Source of the DNA: Pseudoduganella ginsengisoli
Lineage (GTDB): Bacteria; Pseudomonadota; Gammaproteobacteria; Burkholderiales; Burkholderiaceae_D
DNA length: 64,000 bases
Direction of reading: 5' to 3'
Assembly (NCBI RefSeq): GCF_009720865.1
Contig: NZ_WNLA01000003.1
Span: forward strand, 62,001 to 126,000
Of the stretch, positions 39,031-47,894 are shown piece by piece (within the stretch, counting starts at the first letter, position 1; each line of letters opens with the position of its first letter). Made by a program: the position numbers and the translations under genes. The notes under the pieces were generated by a model. That model saw only the letters and a list, made by a program, of their open reading frames with translations, searched no databases and was not told the DNA's origin.

Positions 39031-40590
39031 ATGACTACCCTTTCCAGTGATCCTATGCACCCAGCAGTAGAATTTCGCGGCATTTCCAAGCATTTTGGGG
39101 CGGTGAAAGCGAACACGGACGTCAGCTTTTCGATTGCCAAAGGGGCCATCCATGGTCTCGTGGGCGAGAATGGCGCCGGCAAATCGACCCTGATGAGCAT
39201 CCTGTATGGATACTACCGCGCTGACAGCGGCGATATCCTGCTCGACGGACAAGTCCAGTCCATCCACAGTTCCCACGAAGCGATCCGTCTCGGCATCGGC
39301 ATGGTGCACCAGCACTTTATGCTGGTTGAAAACATGACCGTGCTCGATAACGTGATGCTGGGCGCCGAAGGCGGCTTTAAACTGGCCAGCCAGCGCGCGG
39401 GTGTGGAAGCCAAGCTGCGCGAGATTTGCGCGCGCTACCGCCTCGACGTCGATCCCCTGGCCACGATTCAAGACTTGTCGGTCGGCGCACAGCAGCGCGT
39501 GGAAATCCTCAAGCAGATTTACCGCAGCGCGAACATCCTGATCCTGGATGAACCGACTGCCGTGCTGACTGCGCAGGAAACCGAATCGCTGTTCGAAATC
39601 CTGCGTCTGTTTAAAGAACAGGGCAAGACCATCATCCTCATCACGCACAAGCTGCAGGAAATCATGGACATCACGGATACCGTGACCGTGATGCGCGCGG
39701 GCCGCGTGGTGGGCGCAGTGCAGACTGCATCGACGTCGAAGGAAGAACTGGCCAACATGATGGTGGGCCGCCCGATTGAAAACAACCTGCCCCGTGCCGC
39801 GTACAACCCTGGCAAGCCGGTGCTGGAAGTGCGCGACCTGGAACTCAAGGATGACAATGGCGTCACCTTGCTGAACAAGTTGAATTTCACGCTGCGCGCG
39901 GGCGAGATCGTTGCCATTGCGGGCGTGTCCGGCAACGGCCAAAGCGAATTGATGGAAATCCTGTCGGGCATGCGCTTGCCCACGTCGGGCGAGCTGACGT
40001 TTGAGGGCAAGGCCCTGCCTTTCTCCGGGCGTTCCGATGCCGACGGCCTGCCGCGCACGTTCCGCGAACTGGGCATCGGCCACGTGCCGGAAGACCGCTT
40101 GCGCGATGGCGTCATCAAAGGCTTCTCCGTCATGCACAACACGTTCTTCGGCCACCAGGACGACAAGGCGCTCAAGAACAAATGGGGCCTGATCGACTTT
40201 AAAGGCATCGCCGAACGCTGCGCCGGGCTGCTGAAAACGTTCGACGTGCGTCCGGCCAATCCGGATTTGCGTATCGGCCTGCTGTCCGGCGGTAACCAGC
40301 AAAAAGTCGTGATTGCCCGCGAAGTGCTGGCCAATCCGAAGCTGATGCTGGTGGGCCAGCCGACCCGCGGCGTGGACATCGGCACCATTGAAGCCATCCA
40401 CCGCCAACTGCTGGCGCTGCGCGATGCCGGCATGGCGATCTTGCTGGTGTCCGTGGAACTGGAAGAAGTGCGCGCGCTGGCCGACCGCATCCTCGTGATG
40501 TGCGGCGGCTCGATCACGGGTGAATTGAAAATCGACGAATTCGACACGACTCGCATCGGTCTGCTGATGGGAGGCATGCATAAATCATGA
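39031..40590 (+). CDS. nucleoside ABC transporter, duplicated ATPase
   Basis: About 519 aa with two ABC cassettes. Cassette 1: Walker A GLVGENGAGKSTLMSILYG, signature LSVGAQQRVEILKQIYRSAN, Walker B ILILDEPTAVL. Cassette 2: a degenerate Walker A AIAGVSGNGQSELMEILSG, signature LLSGGNQQKVVIAREVLANP and LMLVGQPTRGVDIG, where the Walker B Glu is Gln. This pattern is known in RbsA/NupO-type proteins. Start uncertain: ATG at 39031 follows the terminator T-run directly, ATG at 39055 (MHPAVEFRGI) is in frame; neither has a good ribosome site. Its end overlaps the permease start (ATGA). Confidence 0.93.
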   Translation: MTTLSSDPMHPAVEFRGISKHFGAVKANTDVSFSIAKGAIHGLVGENGAGKSTLMSILYGYYRADSGDILLDGQVQSIHSSHEAIRLGIGMVHQHFMLVENMTVLDNVMLGAEGGFKLASQRAGVEAKLREICARYRLDVDPLATIQDLSVGAQQRVEILKQIYRSANILILDEPTAVLTAQETESLFEILRLFKEQGKTIILITHKLQEIMDITDTVTVMRAGRVVGAVQTASTSKEELANMMVGRPIENNLPRAAYNPGKPVLEVRDLELKDDNGVTLLNKLNFTLRAGEIVAIAGVSGNGQSELMEILSGMRLPTSGELTFEGKALPFSGRSDADGLPRTFRELGIGHVPEDRLRDGVIKGFSVMHNTFFGHQDDKALKNKWGLIDFKGIAERCAGLLKTFDVRPANPDLRIGLLSGGNQQKVVIAREVLANPKLMLVGQPTRGVDIGTIEAIHRQLLALRDAGMAILLVSVELEEVRALADRILVMCGGSITGELKIDEFDTTRIGLLMGGMHKS

Positions 40591-41663
40591 CGACTAACGA
40601 TATGCCACGCTGGGCCACGGGCTTTGTCCTGCCCGTTTTGAATTTGCTGTCCGCGCTGCTGGTGGCCGCGCTGGTGATCCATCTGCTGGGCGAAGACCCG
40701 GTGGACTCGATGCGCATCTTGATCAATAGCGCCATCATCAATCCGGAAGGCTTGAGCTATACGCTGTTCTACGCGTCGACGTTCGTGTTCACGGGCCTGG
40801 CCGTATCCCTTGCCATGCAGGCGGGCCTGTTCAACATTGGCGCGGAAGGCCAGATGTATTTTGGCGGCCTGGGCCTGACCATGGCCATGCTGGCGTTTGA
40901 CGCTTCGCTGCCATGGTGGCTCTTGATCCCCGTCGGCATCCTCGGCGCAGCGTTGTTTGGCGCGCTGTGGGCATTCCTGCCTGGCTACCTGCAAGCAAAA
41001 CGGGGCAGCCATATCGTCGTGACGACGATCATGTTCAACTTCATCGCGGCGTCGCTGATGAACTTCATCATCGTCAAATACCTGATTCCGCCGGGCGAGC
41101 AAAACACGGCATCGCGCGTGTTTAGCGCCGCAGCGGAAATGCCGCGCCTGAATACGTGGTTCCCTGCGCTGGGCGATACGCCGCTCAACGTCAGCTTTAT
41201 CTTCGCGATTGCCGCGCTGGCGATTTATGGCGTCATGGTATGGCGTTCGCCTTGGGGCTACAAGCTGCGCGCCACGGGCTTGAACAAGCATGCGGCGCAT
41301 TACGCCGGCGTGAAAATTTCCGGCATGATCATTACCGTCATGCTGATTTCCGGCGCGCTGGCAGGTTTGGGTTCCGTCAACTCCATCATGGGTTCCACGC
41401 ACTACCTGTCGCTGAACTTCGTCGGCGGCGCGGGCTTTGTCGGCATCGCGATTGCGCTGATGGGCCGCCAGCATCCGGTCGGCATTTTCCTGTCGTCCGT
41501 ACTGTTTGGCGCCTTGATCCAGGGCGGCTTTGACTTGTCGCTGGAAAAACCCAACATTCCGACCGAGACCTTCATCTTCATCCAGGGTTTGATCATCCTG
41601 TTCTGCGGCGCCATGGAAAACCTGTACGCGCCCGTCATCGTGAAACTGGCCAAGAAAGGTTAA
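40587..41663 (+). CDS. nucleoside ABC transporter permease 1
   Basis: 358 aa inner-membrane permease of the BPD_transp_2 (RbsC/NupP-like) family, with about 9-10 hydrophobic segments: LNLLSALLVAALVIHLLGED, FNIGAEGQMYFGGLGLTMAM and FVGGAGFVGIAIALMGRQHP. The NIGAEGQ and GFxGIAxALxG motifs are typical of the nucleoside-type importers. It overlaps the ATPase gene and is followed after 4 bases by the second permease gene. Confidence 0.94.
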   Translation: MTTNDMPRWATGFVLPVLNLLSALLVAALVIHLLGEDPVDSMRILINSAIINPEGLSYTLFYASTFVFTGLAVSLAMQAGLFNIGAEGQMYFGGLGLTMAMLAFDASLPWWLLIPVGILGAALFGALWAFLPGYLQAKRGSHIVVTTIMFNFIAASLMNFIIVKYLIPPGEQNTASRVFSAAAEMPRLNTWFPALGDTPLNVSFIFAIAALAIYGVMVWRSPWGYKLRATGLNKHAAHYAGVKISGMIITVMLISGALAGLGSVNSIMGSTHYLSLNFVGGAGFVGIAIALMGRQHPVGIFLSSVLFGALIQGGFDLSLEKPNIPTETFIFIQGLIILFCGAMENLYAPVIVKLAKKG

Positions 41664-41667
41664 GGAC

Positions 41668-42639
41668 ATGACTTTCGAAGACCTGCATATCGGCAGTATC
41701 CTGGTATCGACCGTGCGCAATGCGCCGGTGTTGATTTTCGCCGCCATGGCCGGCTTGTTTGCTGAACGTTCCGGCGTTATCGACATCGGCCTGGAAGGCA
41801 AGATCCTGGCGTCCGCCTTCGTGTCGGCGGCCGTGGCCTTTGCCACGAAAAACCCGTGGTTTGGCGTGGCGGCAGGCATGGCGGTGTCCGTCGTGCTGGC
41901 CACGCTGCAAGGCTATGTGGCCATCACGCAAAAAGGCAACCAGCTGGTGGGCGGCATCGCCATCAATATCGCCATGAGCGGCCTGACGTTCGTGGTGGCG
42001 CAATTCTTCTTCCAGCAAGGCGGCCGTACGCCTGACCTGGGCGATGCGCGCCTGTTCGACGTGGTGCTGCCAGGCAGCGCAGCCGTCGCCGATGTGCCCT
42101 TCATTGGCTGGCTGTACACGAAACTGATCGGCGGCCACTCCGTGCTGGTGTACCTGGCGTTTGCGCTGGTGCCGCTGGTGCACTGGGTGCTGTACCACAC
42201 AAGCTTTGGCTTGCGCCTGCGCGCTTGCGGCGAAAATCCGCACGCAGCCGATGCTGCCGGTGTGTCCGTGGAATGGACCCGCTACCGCGCGATGATTATT
42301 GCTGGCGTCCTGTGTTCGTTCTCGGGCGCTTACCTGGCTATCGTACAAAGCGGCTTCTTCCTGCGCGACATGTCAGCCGGCGCCGGCTACCTGGCGCTGA
42401 CGGCCATGGTGTTCGGCAACTGGCGTCCCATGTACACGTTCCTCGGCTGCCTGATGTTCGGCTTCTTTGGCGCTGTGCAAATTCAGCTGGAAGGCGTTGA
42501 CTTGCCAGTGATTGGCCGCATCCCGGGTGCGTTGATCCAGATGGTGCCGTACGTCGTGACGGTGGTGGTGCTGGCGGGCTTGATGGCCAAGTCGGTGGCG
42601 CCGAAGGCGATCGGCGTGCCATTTGTAAAATCGCGCTAA
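41668..42639 (+). CDS. nucleoside ABC transporter permease 2
   Basis: 323 aa permease, partner of the preceding one (NupQ-like). MTFEDLHIGSILVSTVRNAP, AGLFAERSGVIDIGLEGKIL and GYLALTAMVFGNWRPMYTFL are visible, the last a conserved loop in the family. With the BMP protein and duplicated ATPase this completes an importer. A GC-rich hairpin follows 10 bases after the stop. Confidence 0.94.
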   Translation: MTFEDLHIGSILVSTVRNAPVLIFAAMAGLFAERSGVIDIGLEGKILASAFVSAAVAFATKNPWFGVAAGMAVSVVLATLQGYVAITQKGNQLVGGIAINIAMSGLTFVVAQFFFQQGGRTPDLGDARLFDVVLPGSAAVADVPFIGWLYTKLIGGHSVLVYLAFALVPLVHWVLYHTSFGLRLRACGENPHAADAAGVSVEWTRYRAMIIAGVLCSFSGAYLAIVQSGFFLRDMSAGAGYLALTAMVFGNWRPMYTFLGCLMFGFFGAVQIQLEGVDLPVIGRIPGALIQMVPYVVTVVVLAGLMAKSVAPKAIGVPFVKSR

Positions 42640-42649
42640 TAACCTGCAT

Positions 42650-42673
42650 GGGGAAGGCGGCATTGCCTTCCCC
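42650..42673 (+). terminator. GC hairpin closing the importer operon
   Basis: Perfect 9-base arms GGGGAAGGC / GCCTTCCCC around 6 bases, right after permease 2. It lacks a U-run, so termination would be incomplete or Rho-dependent. Confidence 0.5.
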
Positions 42674-42738
42674 AATCCCCTCCCCTCATAATGGCTCCGC
42701 GCCGCGCCCTGCGGCATGTCACTCACGGAGACTTCACA

Positions 42739-43161
42739 ATGAAACAATTCGCTGCCGCCTTGCTGGCCACGCTGTTGCTGCCGCAAGCGTACGCGCTCGA
42801 CCAGACCGCCGCCGTCAAAGCCACCACGGTACTGAAAGCCACGAACAGCTGGGATGGCAAGCCGCTGGTTTATCCGCAAGGCCAGGCGCAGGTAACGGGC
42901 CTGCTGATTGAAATCGCGCCCGGCGGCGAAACCGGCTGGCATTTGCACACGGTGCCATCGTTTGCCATGGTCATTGAAGGCAACCTGGAAGTGCAGCTGA
43001 AAGATGGCTCCGTCAACCGGCTGAAGGCTGGCGACATGCTGGCGGAAGTGGTCAATACTTTGCACAATGGCCGCAATGTAGGCACGGGTCCGGTCAAGCT
43101 GGCAGTGTTTTACACTGGCGCGACGGACAGTAAGTTGACCGTGATGGAAGCGGCAAAGTAG
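42739..43161 (+). CDS. exported small cupin protein
   Basis: 140 aa. Signal peptide MKQFAAALLATLLLPQAYA and one cupin domain: PGGETGWHLHTVPSFAMVIE (metal-binding His pattern) and LKDGSVNRLKAGDMLAEVVN. The start at 42739 has CGGAG upstream. It may bind a small ligand or metal in the periplasm; no function is assigned. It is a single gene closed by a strong terminator and might be read through from the importer operon. Confidence 0.82.
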   Translation: MKQFAAALLATLLLPQAYALDQTAAVKATTVLKATNSWDGKPLVYPQGQAQVTGLLIEIAPGGETGWHLHTVPSFAMVIEGNLEVQLKDGSVNRLKAGDMLAEVVNTLHNGRNVGTGPVKLAVFYTGATDSKLTVMEAAK

Positions 43162-43194
43162 GCTGGATGCAGAGCCGGCAAGGCTGTAATCAAC

Positions 43195-43222
43195 AGGCGG
43201 ACCTTTGTGTCCGCTTTTTTTT
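43195..43222 (+). terminator. intrinsic terminator after the cupin gene
   Basis: GCGGAC (43197-43202) / GTCCGC (43209-43214) followed by eight Ts (43215-43222). Confidence 0.9.
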
Positions 43223-43240
43223 AAATAGTTATCTGGTAAC

Positions 43241-43263
43241 ATCCAAAGTTTTGCTCTTTGGAT
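43241..43263 (+). promoter_or_regulatory. inverted repeat over the ribosome-binding region of the large PPC protein gene
   Basis: ATCCAAAG (43241-43248) and CTTTGGAT (43256-43263) with 7 bases between. The right arm contains the only GGA-like ribosome site, and the ATG follows at 43270. It could fold in the mRNA or act as an operator. Confidence 0.5.
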
Positions 43264-43269
43264 AACAGC

Positions 43270-46200
43270 ATGGCAGCCGATGATTTTGCAGCAAATACCA
43301 GTACAACCGGCAAACTGACGCTTGGCATTGCGGCCAGCGGCAACCTGGAAACGGCAGGCGACGAAGACTGGTTCAAGATCACGCTGCCTGCCAATACCAG
43401 CTATGAAGTCCGCGCCACTCCCGCCGATGGTACGGCGCTCACGGCGATTAACGTACGCGACGCAAACGGAGGCAACACCCTGCAGAGCTACGTGTTGCGC
43501 ACCGACGCGCAAAATAACACTATTCGGACATTCAGGACGCAGGCCGCAGGCGACTACTACGTCAGTATCAATGGCTATATGCAGGATGCGAAGGGCGCCT
43601 ATACAGTCACTGTTGCGGCAGTACCGGATGACTATGGTAATGGCGCCGCCACAAAGGGCGTCTTGCGGCCAGGAGGAAGTGTCACCGGCATCATTGAAGC
43701 CTACAGCTATGATAGCGATTCGTTTGCGGCGGCATTGACCGCCGGCGTCACTTATACATTTACTGTTGACGGAGCACGCCAGTTCTATTCCGACTTTTTC
43801 CTTGAGGACAGCAGTGGCAAACGGGTGCCGTATGGCCCTTCGGACAACGAATACAAAATCACCTTCACGCCAGCGGTGTCAGGGACGTATTACCTTACCT
43901 ATGGAATACACACAAGCGACAGCTATGCGGTGTCCTATCAGCTCACTGCGGGATTTGCACCGGATGACTACGCCGGCAATACGTCCACAACCGCAACCAT
44001 GCAAGTCGGCACGCCGGCAAGCGGCAATCTCGACACCTCTGGCGACGTTGACTGGTTCAAGATCACACTGGAAGGCGGCTACAACTACCAGTTCGACCTG
44101 AAGGAAGTCGCCTATCGGGAACTGTACCCCGGGGCCATGTATAACGCCAGCCGGGCCACGCTTTTACTGATGGATGCATCCGGTAAGCTTCTGCAAAGCA
44201 ACAGCTATCACACACCCCTCGGCTATTCGCCTGCCGTTGCGGCGACGTATTATGTGGGCGTAAAGGGAAGCGATGGCATTGCAGGCAAATATGAACTGAA
44301 TGCAACCAAACACATCGATGACTATTCCGCGGCAGCCAATACCACTGGCGTGCTTGCTGTAGGCGGCACGGTGCAAGGCAGCCTGGAGTCGCCGGTTGAA
44401 GATGCCGACTGGTTCAAAGTCACGCTCAAGGCCAATACCAAATACACGTTTGATTTGAGCCGCAGTGGCACAACGTCCACTTTCCCTTCCTATGTAGAGC
44501 TACAGGTTATGGATGCCTATGGCAATGCAGTGGACTATGGCGCAAGTTCCAATGCCTCGCCAAAACTTGTATTCGGGCCGCCTGCCTCCGGCACCTATTA
44601 CCTGCAAGTCAAAGGATTCGCTTCCAACACTGGCGAAACGTATACGGTACGCTTGTCTGAATCAGGCAGCGATGACTATGGCAACGGCGCCAGCGGCGCC
44701 GCCTCCCTTCCACTGGGGACGGAAGTTTCCGGAAAAATTGAAGTCGCCGACGACAGGGACTGGTTCAAGGTGAACCTGGAAAAAGGCGTGAACTATCAGT
44801 TCGGCGCCACCGAGTCGTTCTCGAATCTCATGGTCGACCTTTACGATGCGAACGGCAAATGGATAGACCTGGATTATTACCAGCCCGGCTTGAAGCCATT
44901 TGTTCCCCAGGTATCCGGTGCCTATTACATCGGCGTGTGGGCCCTGTACTATGCCACTGGCAACTATACTGTCGGCGCCGCCAGCGACGACTATACGGCC
45001 ACGATGCAAACCAGCGGAAAACTGGCCAGCGGCTCCTCCGCCACGGGGACAATCGAAATGCCCTACGACCAGGACTGGTTCAAGATCAACCTGCAAGCAG
45101 GCGTGCCCTATGCCTTCAAGACCACAGATACGGTCAACACCGGCAGCAATAGCAAGGTAGTCAGCTCGCTGGCGTTCTATAATGATTCGGGCAAGTGGCT
45201 CGATAACGCTGCCCATCTTGGCTCCGGGGCGGAGTTCCAGACCTGGTACACGCCTGCGAAAAGCGGAACCTATTACGTCGCCGTCTCTAGCGGATACGGC
45301 AGCAAAGGCAGCTACCAGATTTCCGCCAGCGCGGCAGCCAGCGACGATTACGCCGCTGACAGCAGCACGGTTGCAAGGCTCACTGCCAGCGCCCCATTGC
45401 ATGGCAACTTCGAGGCGCCGGCAGACACGGACTGGATCGGCATCCCTGTCGTGGCGGGCGGTAACTACACGGTTGAAGTCAAATCCATCGCCAGCGATGG
45501 CGCCGCGCTGACGCTGTACCCCAAACTCAAGGCGGGTCCGGGCAGCGAATGGCAAGCCAGCAGGTACGAGCTCAATTCAGCGGCCGGGACGGAGAAAATC
45601 ACCTTCCACGCTGCCAGCGCCGGCACAGCCTATCTCGAAGTCGGTGGTCCTTTCCTGCAAAGCGGGGCGTACACAGTCACGCTGGCTGATCATGGCAAGG
45701 ATGACTTTGGTCTTGATGACAGCCCGGGACAACTGCGATTTGCCGGTAGCGTAAACGGAAACCTTGATTTTGCAGGCGACCGTGACTGGATGAAAATCAC
45801 GCTGCAGAAAGATACGCCGTACCGCTTCATCCTTGACGGCAAGGACTTGCCTGCTGCCAGCGTGCTGCAACTGCTGCCGGGAGATTTCGGTGCTGTCGCC
45901 ACCGTCTTGTCCAACAACGCGGGGGAAACGCCATACTTCGACTATACGGCGTCCGCCGAAGGCACATATTACGTGAGTGTTTCCAACGTAAATGGAGGCA
46001 CAGGACATTACAGTGTCCAGGCCGGCCGCTTGCAGGCATTTCCCCAGACACTGAACGGCGCCAGCGGCAACGATATTTTTAACGGCTCTAACAAGGGGGA
46101 CAGGATCGTCGGCAATGAGGGGCTGGATACCGTCCGCTATAGCGACTCGCGCAGCGCCCACACACTGCACAAGAATGGCCAGGATGTGCTGCTTGCTTCG

Positions 46201-46659
46201 CCCAGCAGTGGTTTGGCTGCAGACATCTTGAACGGCATCGAACGCCTGGTATTCAACGACGGCGCGATCGCCCTGGACATCAACGGCGTTGGCGGTCAAG
46301 CCTTCCGCCTGTACCGCGCGGCGTTTGACCGGACTCCCGAGGAAAGTGGCGTCGGCTACTGGATGGCCATGATGGAGCGTGAGGGCCAGTCACTGCGCGA
46401 CGTCGCCCATTACTTCATGGCCAGTCCGGAGTTTGCAGCGAAATACGGCGCCAATACCAGCAACACCCAGTTTGTCGATATCCTATACAGGAACGTGCTG
46501 CACCGTGCACCCGATGGAGATGGCCGCAGCTACTGGATCAAGGTCTTGGATGGCGGCGAATCTCGTGAAAATGTGCTTGTAAACTTCAGCGAAAGCGTGG
46601 AAAACCAGGCCGGTGCTGCAAGCGTGATCGGAATCGGCTTTGCGTATCAGCCCTACTAG
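43270..46659 (+). CDS. very large PPC-repeat protein with C-terminal DUF4214
   Basis: 1129 aa from ATG 43270; a TTG at 43258 would add four residues. The body is about eight diverged repeats of roughly 110-120 aa, each opening DDY...A/N...T..L..G and having a D.DWFK.. strand (DEDWFKITL, DVDWFKITL, DADWFKVTL, DRDWFKVNL, DQDWFKINL, then weaker DTDWIGIPV and DRDWMKITL). These resemble bacterial pre-peptidase C-terminal (PPC) domains. A calcium-repeat-like GDRIVGNEGLDTVRYSDSRS and a DUF4214 domain (RLYRAAFDRTPEESGVGYWM, ILYRNVLHRAPDGDGRSYWI) end it. No signal peptide and no protease domain. A type I-secreted surface or adhesive protein is plausible, unproven. Confidence 0.8.
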   Translation: MAADDFAANTSTTGKLTLGIAASGNLETAGDEDWFKITLPANTSYEVRATPADGTALTAINVRDANGGNTLQSYVLRTDAQNNTIRTFRTQAAGDYYVSINGYMQDAKGAYTVTVAAVPDDYGNGAATKGVLRPGGSVTGIIEAYSYDSDSFAAALTAGVTYTFTVDGARQFYSDFFLEDSSGKRVPYGPSDNEYKITFTPAVSGTYYLTYGIHTSDSYAVSYQLTAGFAPDDYAGNTSTTATMQVGTPASGNLDTSGDVDWFKITLEGGYNYQFDLKEVAYRELYPGAMYNASRATLLLMDASGKLLQSNSYHTPLGYSPAVAATYYVGVKGSDGIAGKYELNATKHIDDYSAAANTTGVLAVGGTVQGSLESPVEDADWFKVTLKANTKYTFDLSRSGTTSTFPSYVELQVMDAYGNAVDYGASSNASPKLVFGPPASGTYYLQVKGFASNTGETYTVRLSESGSDDYGNGASGAASLPLGTEVSGKIEVADDRDWFKVNLEKGVNYQFGATESFSNLMVDLYDANGKWIDLDYYQPGLKPFVPQVSGAYYIGVWALYYATGNYTVGAASDDYTATMQTSGKLASGSSATGTIEMPYDQDWFKINLQAGVPYAFKTTDTVNTGSNSKVVSSLAFYNDSGKWLDNAAHLGSGAEFQTWYTPAKSGTYYVAVSSGYGSKGSYQISASAAASDDYAADSSTVARLTASAPLHGNFEAPADTDWIGIPVVAGGNYTVEVKSIASDGAALTLYPKLKAGPGSEWQASRYELNSAAGTEKITFHAASAGTAYLEVGGPFLQSGAYTVTLADHGKDDFGLDDSPGQLRFAGSVNGNLDFAGDRDWMKITLQKDTPYRFILDGKDLPAASVLQLLPGDFGAVATVLSNNAGETPYFDYTASAEGTYYVSVSNVNGGTGHYSVQAGRLQAFPQTLNGASGNDIFNGSNKGDRIVGNEGLDTVRYSDSRSAHTLHKNGQDVLLASPSSGLAADILNGIERLVFNDGAIALDINGVGGQAFRLYRAAFDRTPEESGVGYWMAMMEREGQSLRDVAHYFMASPEFAAKYGANTSNTQFVDILYRNVLHRAPDGDGRSYWIKVLDGGESRENVLVNFSESVENQAGAASVIGIGFAYQPY

Positions 46660-46685
46660 TCTTTTGATATGAGCGAGGTGCATCC

Positions 46686-47384
46686 ATGGCTCTCCCTGCG
46701 CTGCTGGCCTGCCTGCTGTTCGCAGGCGTCAGTTTCCAACTGTGGCGCCGCAACGTGCGGCTCAGGCGGGAAAGCTTTATCCGCACTTTCGATTTGCCGA
46801 AAGGCTTGTTCGACAAACTCACGAAACGCCATCCGCACTTGACGCTGCGCGATTGTCAGCTAGTGTCGCACGGCTTGCGGCAATTCTTCCTCGCGCATTT
46901 GAAATCGGGACGCATGTACGTGTCGATGCCGTCGCAAGTGGCGGACGACTTGTGGCACGAGTTCATCCTGTACACGAAAAATTACGAACAGTTCTGCAAC
47001 AAGGCGTTTGGCCGCTTCCTGCATCACACGCCTGCCGAAGTGCTGGATAAAGCGCGGCGCAATAACGATGGCATCCGCCGCTGCTGGCGCTACGCGTGCC
47101 TGGAAGAGAATATCAATCCGAAGTCGCCGACCCGCCTGCCCCTGCTGTTCGCGCTGGATGCCAAGCTCAATATTGCCGCCGGCTTTATGTATGCGCTCGA
47201 TTGCGCCACATTGCACGGCGCCGACGGCACGGTGTACTGCGGCGCGGACTTGTCCAGCTGCGGTGGCGGCAGCGGCTGCGGCGGCGACTCGTTCAGCGAT
47301 AGCGGTTCCGATGGCGGTTCGTCCGATGGCGGCGGCTCCGATGGCGGCGGATGCGGCGGTGGCGGATGTGGAGGCGGCGACTAA
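46686..47384 (+). CDS. membrane-anchored GRDP-like protein with Gly/Cys tail
   Basis: 232 aa. One N-terminal hydrophobic helix (MALPALLACLLFAGVSFQLW), then a domain with MPSQVADDLWHEFILYTKNY and FCNKAFGRFLHHTPAEVLDK. That reminds me of the 'glycine-rich domain-containing protein-like' family, in which the WHxFI motif is conserved. From about residue 190 the chain is Gly/Ser/Cys/Asp only, with six Cys (DLSSCGGGSGCGGDSFS, GGGCGGGGCGGGD). GAGGTG precedes the ATG. Function unknown. It follows the large PPC protein gene by 26 bases. Confidence 0.65.
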   Translation: MALPALLACLLFAGVSFQLWRRNVRLRRESFIRTFDLPKGLFDKLTKRHPHLTLRDCQLVSHGLRQFFLAHLKSGRMYVSMPSQVADDLWHEFILYTKNYEQFCNKAFGRFLHHTPAEVLDKARRNNDGIRRCWRYACLEENINPKSPTRLPLLFALDAKLNIAAGFMYALDCATLHGADGTVYCGADLSSCGGGSGCGGDSFSDSGSDGGSSDGGGSDGGGCGGGGCGGGD

Positions 47385-47411
47385 TGCGCTTATATCCGAT
47401 AAACTGGGCGC

Positions 47412-47825
47412 ATGAAAACCATCTTCCACCCCGTCATCGCCCTTGCCGTCTGGACCCTGCTGATCCAGATTTCCATCGCCTTCACCCGCGTGCGCGCCGG
47501 CGTGCGGCGCCAGATCCAGGCCAATGATTTCAAGTACGGCGAATCGCCCGCCGTGCCGCCGGAAGTGTGCATCCCCAACCGCAATTACATGAACTTGCTG
47601 GAAGCGCCGGTACTGTTTTATGTCGCCTGCATCGTGCTGTTTGCGACAGCGGGCGCTACGCATGCCACGGTTGCACTGGCGTGGCTGTATGTGGCACTGC
47701 GCATCGTGCACAGCCTCATACATCTGACCTACAACGACGTCATGCACCGGTTGAGCGCTTTCGCTTCCAGCAACGTGGTACTGGCCATCATGTGGCTGCT
47801 GACGGCTTTGCACATCGCTGCTTAA
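47412..47825 (+). CDS. MAPEG-family membrane protein
   Basis: 137 aa, four hydrophobic helices: FHPVIALAVWTLLIQISIAF, LEAPVLFYVACIVLFATAGA, VALAWLYVALRIVHSLIHLT and SNVVLAIMWLLTALHIAA. NRNYMNLLEAPVLFY and ALRIVHSLIHLTYNDVMHRL are typical of bacterial MAPEG proteins (glutathione-S-transferase-related). It starts 27 bases after the Gly/Cys-tailed protein gene. Substrate unknown. Confidence 0.85.
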   Translation: MKTIFHPVIALAVWTLLIQISIAFTRVRAGVRRQIQANDFKYGESPAVPPEVCIPNRNYMNLLEAPVLFYVACIVLFATAGATHATVALAWLYVALRIVHSLIHLTYNDVMHRLSAFASSNVVLAIMWLLTALHIAA

Positions 47826-47894
47826 AACGTAGGCATGGCCGTCCTGCAACACTAGCTTGCTGCAACGGGATACCGGTGGCACACTGGCTGCATC

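Noticed and set aside
39519-41903. 794-codon minus-strand open frame across the ABC ATPase and permease genes
   Set aside because: It spans two gene boundaries of a convincing plus-strand operon and has low-complexity, motif-free sequence.
43270-46659. Classic RTX toxin
   Set aside because: Only one loose calcium-repeat-like stretch near the C-terminus and no toxin domain; PPC-like repeats and DUF4214 dominate.
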